64,000 nucleotides of DNA from positions 24,510,317 through 24,574,316 of the forward strand of contig NC_087261.1 of the NCBI RefSeq assembly GCF_037042905.1, in the 5' to 3' direction. Below, piece by piece: positions 55,001 through 61,000 of this stretch. The stretch is from Lytechinus pictus (lineage: Eukaryota > Echinodermata > Echinoidea > Temnopleuroida > Toxopneustidae). Within the stretch, counting starts at the first letter, position 1; each line of letters begins with the position of its first letter. Under the pieces are notes generated by a model. The model was not told the origin of the DNA. It made no database searches and saw only the letters and a program-made list of their open reading frames with translations. A program made the position numbers and the translations under genes.

Positions 55001-58000
55001 TCCGTGTTGATGGATCCTGCCGGATCACACTAAGGAATCGCAAGTTTCTACAGCATTACACTCCGGTCCATCGGCCCTTGCCGCCGAGGACGGTTGAAGA
55101 TGACCTTCGTGCCCTGAGTTACCCGAACACCCCATCTGTCCCATCGATCCTGACACCTACTGATGTGTCTGGCGGACTACCATCCCCATATCCGGTTGCG
55201 CCCACTCCTTGACAGCAACCTGGGCCCATCACCAAAGCCTGCCCATCACCGGTGACGGATCAACCTGATGGCTCCCGCCAACCACACCCTGTTGATGTCT
55301 TGTCATCCCTGGCCGGCCAGCTGCGGTTCCTCGTGAAGCTTCCCCTCCGGTGGCTGCTCGACCACCTCCTCCTACTCCATCACCTTAGGATGACGTCATC
55401 GCTCCTGCTGCCACCCCAGCTCCTTCGCCCAGGCGATCTCTCCGTCGGGCCAGTAGACCTGCATGGCACTCAGATTACGAGATGTCTCTCTAACGTGCTA
55501 TGACATCCTTTTTGTGTTCTTGGAGTTTCTGTTTTACCCGTTTTGTTCCTGCTGGTGTTCGTGTTTGCGGTTATTTGGACGTTACATTTTGTTTTTCTTT
55601 TACTTTTTGAAGATAACTGTTTGGAGGAGCCTTTCAAAATAGACATTGCTTTTTGGACAGGAATTTCATCTTTGCCACTGACTCGTTTTTCATCACTTCT
55701 CATCGTGCCAAAGGCTTGGGGGGAGATAGAGGATTCTAAACCCTACTTTTCCTGTTCTGCTCTTTCCACAGCTGTGAACATTGCTGATTCAGCATCTACT
55801 GGATAGAGACAAACGGTACAGGAACCCATTTAGCTATGATAATTTGTGTTCATAATTTTCAATTTTTCCCAGTTTTGTGACATCCCACGAGAAGTCATGA
55901 AAATCAGCAATTTAGTCATAGAAAAGTCATGGAATTCGGTTTTCAAATTTCTTTGGGAGCCCTGAGCAGTACTCCAACCATTGTAACTCAGTTACATCCC
56001 CTTATTTCCCAGCTATTGGTGGATATGGTTGCAATTATGAACAGAAAGAAGTGACAGTAAAGATAAGGAGTGCGTGTGACATGACATGTATGAATTCAAT
56101 CAGCGAATTAACGGCAGAGATATTGGAGAAAGTGATTAATGAGATGATGATATACCTTGAAACAGTACCTAAACATACAACAAAAGTGATTGGCGTCACT
56201 TATTTCTCACTGTTCCGTGATGACCTAGAATTACAATTTGATGGTTTGGTTGTTGAGGATGAAGCCATGAATGCTGGAATCATTGCTGGTGCCCCCCCCC
56301 CCCCCCCCCATTTATGGAAGCTAATGACATCTCCGTTAGACCATGGAGTTGTAGTAGGTCCTTGGTTAGACCAGCTAGGTATCTGATCACAAGGACCTAT
56401 CACATTCAGGGATGATTCTGTTTTCATCTATCATAGTAAATCAAGTGATGTCGGGCGTCCGCGCTAAGCTCGGCATCGATATGCTTTCTTGGTCGGAGGA
56501 TCGAGCAACCAGTTCGTTCTAGTTTGGTTTGAATAAGTGTTTCCTCAATTTAAAGTACAATTTCATTAATGATAGAACATAATGATAAAAATGCAATAGA
56601 AAGAAAGAACATATTTGGTTACATTCCCTGATTGAGTGTAGAATGAGGATGAGAGCAATGTATGATATTACAGCTAAGTCTTCATTTCTTATGGCTTTTT
56701 TGAAAGAGCAATAAGACTCTTATAACAAATTTGCGAATCTCTGGTGTGCGAGAACATTCGTGTAGATCGAGATCAGTCTACTCATTATGAGCTTGGTGGT
56801 GATATTGATCCTAGCTGCATGTGGTGTCTAGGCCAGACCCCATTGCCGGTAAATTGCCAATTCGTCCACTCACCACATGGTCTACCTTCATTTAGTCTAA
56901 AGCCATTCCATCCATCAACATTTCGTCTAACAACCATTTGGTCCAATAAACATTTGGTGAAATGATCACTTCGTCTAATCACCATTTCGTCTATTACCAT
57001 TTCGTCTGATAAGCAATTGGTCTAATGCTCATTTTCTTTACATTCATTTTGCACAATTAACACTTTAGTTTAATTCGACCAAATGGTAGCATATGGACGA
57101 AATGGCTACTGGACCAACTGGTTATTAGACGGAATGGCATTAGACTAAATGAAAGTAGACCAAGTGGTGAGTAGACGAATTGATGATAGACCAAATGGTA
57201 GTAGACGAGTAGACGGCAATTGGACAAATTGGCATTAGACGAATTGGTAATAAAGCCCATTGCCATAGTCGCCATAGTCCCCGGGGATTATGAGCAAGAT
57301 CTTGTGTTTTCTTTGATGGGAGTCAGTCTAATATGGTTGCATGCAATGAGCTATTGAATTCCGTTAATGTTGCGTCTGAAGATATCAAGTCCTCTGAATT
57401 TGAAACTAAACATTCCGCCTCTAATTTTGTAGATTCAGTTGAACTAGGTCTGTCTCAGTCTGAACACTCTTACATTTGTATTGAGTCAAGTGAGGGTAGT
57501 AAAAACCGGTAAATTGCAAATTCATCCACTGCCAACTCGTCCACTCACCACATGGTCTACCTTCATCTAGTCTAATGCCATTCCGTCCATCAACATTTTG
57601 TCTAACAACTATTTGGTCCAATAGATATTTGGTCTAATCATCACTTCGTCTAAACACCATTTCGTCTAATAACCAGTTGGTGCAATACCCATTTTCTTAA
57701 TTTTGCAAAATTGTTAGTTTTATTAGACCAAATGATATATGGACTAATAGTTGGACCAACTGGTTATTAGACGAAATGGCATTAGACTAATTGAAAGTAG
57801 ACCATGTGGTGAGTTGACGAACTGATGATAGACCAAATTGTAGTAGACGAGTTGGCAATCTGACGATTTGGAAATAAACCGTAAAAACCAACCTAGCAAG
57901 AATCTCAGTGATGTTAATCATACGACTCTCCTAGTAGGCCTAGATCTACATGAGGTTGATGAGCATAGCCCTATACAGTCGATCTTGGGCCGATACATCC

Positions 58001-61000
58001 GACAACTTTCGCTTGCCTGTTTCGATGGCTCAGTTTGCTCCGTACGGCTTTGGTTTGACTGATGAAGTAGTGCAGTTGCAGCTCGATGATTCGCACTCGT
58101 CCGTTTTGACCACGGCGAATTGTGCTTGCCCGATTTGATCGTTTTGCTGCGCTCGCCCGATTCGGTTGGAAGCTAAGTCATGCTTCCCGATTCGGATCCA
58201 TTTAACAATCCCTGTTCGTTCGTTTCGCTCGCTGACGATTTCGTGGTCAAATTCGAGTCTATCATGATCTCCACATCCACCCGGTCATTTACAAACTACA
58301 TCCACATTTATGGCACTTCCCCGGGGGGGGGGGGGCACTTCCATTGACGAGTGGATACCATGCGCGACCATGGGGTCTCGAAAGCACCCTAAAAACGTAT
58401 TTTCCATATTCTGAAAATGTACCCCTTAACAAGTATTTGTGTGTGATGAAACCCTGCATGCCCTTAACAAGTATTGGAAACAAAACAATATTCTTGGCAA
58501 GTATTCCCTGAATTGAACCCCTAAACAAGTACAGCAATATCAAAAAAAGGAAAAGAGAAGTATAAACCCGGGAAGTGTGAGTTCCTCAGAACAAACGATT
58601 TTAATGTAATAAGACTCACTGTCCAACGAAAATCCCATGGTCTGTGTTTGCTGAGCTCCTGTAGCTATAAAGGGCAACTTTGCTGTGCTCTCTGAATGGT
58701 CGTTAATCCAAACACTCACTGTAATCTGTAATATTATAACAAGAAAAGGGAGAACGTAAGCATAATTATTCAAGTAACCCTGGAACTATTTAATTTCAGA
58801 GCTGTATTGCTTATTGCATGTATTATTGTTTTATTTCATATTTCGTGACCATATTAAGCAAGTCGGTCAATGCTGTCCCAGGGACGAAATTATTTTTCCC
58901 ATCGCAGTTCCGGACGCCAATATAAATATTCATGACTTGCCTCTTCGAAATAAGAGTACGCTTGCGCGTGTTTACAAAAATTAATTGTGGTCGCCGTTCA
59001 CGTTAACGTTGCCAAAAATAAATCAACACCCTCAAATTACCGGTACCTTTACATCATGTACATAAGCCTTAGGCTAATTAGATCTATCTAGATCCAATTC
59101 GTAAACACTTAACAAATTGCCATTCGTGACAAGGCAAAGTGCTAGGCTAGATTACTGGGCTAGCCTGGCTACCGCATTAACTTCATCTTAAACCTGGACC
59201 TGTCTAATGCCATGGACCATAGATAACTTATATTTTAAAAATTCCGAACTTTACGTTTACTCACGTTAGACGAATGAGCTTGGTAGCCTGGCTTGGATTA
59301 ATAGGTCTAGTCCGTATATAGAACCATGTAGTAACACAAATAATTAATTTGCCGATTTGATCACGGGAAGTTAAAAACTTGACTGATAAAGAAAATGCAA
59401 TTCGATCTAAAATTTTGTTAATCAAAAGAGTTACTCTGCAATTGTAAATGCTAGCCGCGTGTACATGTTTACATATTAAGCAGTGTGTAATAATGTTATG
59501 TGCATGTTCTGTGCACTGACGTGACGTTAATTTGTGCCTGACGTTAAATTAAAATTAATAGGGCTACGTTCAATGCTGATACAGTGTAGATCAGAGTCTC
59601 TCAAGACCTAGAGACTATAGACTAGTTCTAAACTAAATCTATTTAGATCTACGACTATTTCTATCTACGGACTAGACCTATTAAACCCCGGGTATTAAAC
59701 CAATGCTACTAAGCTCGATATCATTAGTCAAACGTTAGTAAACGTGAAGTTCGCAATTGACATGATTAACCAGTTCCAATAACCATGGCATTTCGGCATT
59801 AGGATTTAGACAGGTCCAGATTTGAGATAAAGTTATGCTCTAGCCTTAGTCTAGCCTATATAGCAATTTTCCTTAATTAATGACATAACAATTTGGTAAG
59901 TGTTTAAGAATTGGATCTAGATATGGATCTAAGCCCGAGGCTAGCTATGTACATGATGAAAGGGAACCGGTAATTTGAGTGTGCTGATCCACGTGCCCCT
60001 CCCTGAGATTTGGGTTGCCCCCCTGAAAAAAATTGACGGAGCAAAAAAAAGGGGGAGAAAGAAAGAAAAAAAAAGAAGGGGAAAGATAGAAGAAAAAAGA
60101 AGAGGAAAATGAGAGGAGGAAGAGGAGTGAATAATATAAGGTGAAGGGAAGACTTTCTTTTTATGTCACTATATAAAATTTTCGCCCACGCTTCCCGCTC
60201 GCATTGCCTTTTCGATGAGATTCATATCTGCTGATATGGAGCTTAAAATATCAAGTTTTGAAGTCAATATACAAAACATATTTCATCTCGGATATCGAAC
60301 TTTTATTATTTTTTAATTAACATTTTTTTTCAAGTGCTCTGTAAAATGTCCGTTTTATAGTCTAAATATTAATATTTTCAGCTCACGCTGCTCGGTCACA
60401 TTTTTTTGATTTGCAAAGGCCTACTTCTTTACAAATTCTTACAAACAGTCCTTAAAAGGCACCTTAAACAAATTGTATACTATCATGATTGCCAATTTGT
60501 ATGGAAAAAACACTTTATTTGATTATGTCATATTGTTTACAATTTAGTAATTTTGGTACCCAAGAATAATACACACAAAAACACCTTGTAATTTTACCAT
60601 TTAGGGCCTAATTGGGGGTAATTGTCCTCGGGGGTAATTGTCCTCGGGGTAATTGTCCTCGGGGGTAATTGCCCAGGGGGTAATTGTCCGGGGGTAGTTG
60701 TCCGGGGGTAATTGTCCGGGGGTAATTGTCCTCGGGGGATAATTGTCCGGGGGGTAATTGTCCGGGGGGTAATTGTCCTCAGGGGGTAATTGTCCTCGGG
60801 GTAATTGTCCGGGGGAATTGTCCTCGGGGGGTAATTGTCCGGGGGGTAATTGTCCGGGGGTAGTTGTCCGGGGGGTAATTGTCCTAGAACCGCAATTCAT
60901 TATTTTTCGTGTAGATTAATATTAGGGGTCTTTGCTGCGCGGCATACGGAGGGTTCAAGCACACGGTAAACGTATTGGCAATGCCTGTCAAATGAAAACA

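Larger units (their letters stand above)
50171..55832 (+). mobile_element. Ty3/gypsy LTR retrotransposon, Mag-type, with nested insertion
   Basis: LTRs of 106 bases at 50171-50276 and 55727-55832 differ at about three positions. The 5-bp target duplication GCTAT flanks the element (50166-50170 and 55833-55837). A purine-rich tract GGGGGGAGA precedes the 3' LTR. Gag, protease, RT/RNase H and integrase pieces follow in standard gypsy order with several frame breaks, so it is inactive. Short LTRs and the zinc-finger pattern resemble the Mag lineage; this assignment is by family knowledge. No TGG-type primer site was obvious after the 5' LTR. Confidence 0.88.
56050..58065 (+). pseudogene. Unidentified coding relic, interrupted
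   Basis: Two stretches look like decayed coding sequence. One at 56051-56300 reads ISELTAEILEKVINEMMIYL and VTYFSLFRDDLELQFDGLVV. The other, at about 57310-58010, reads FDGSQSNMVACNELLNSVNV and SQSEHSYICIESSEGSKN, then continues KNQPSKNLSDVNHTTLLVGL beyond a fold-back repeat. No family was recognised. They may be parts of one element, or chance. Confidence 0.4.

Noticed and set aside
58540-58619. Continuation of the LamG A exon past 58620
   Set aside because: The frame is open, but only the GACA|GTGAGT donor gives the phase needed at 40720.
60601-60900. Pro-Asp-Asn-Tyr repeat protein on the minus strand
   Set aside because: It is a minisatellite in an intron, and frame continuity comes from unit length. 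It has no splice sites or start context.
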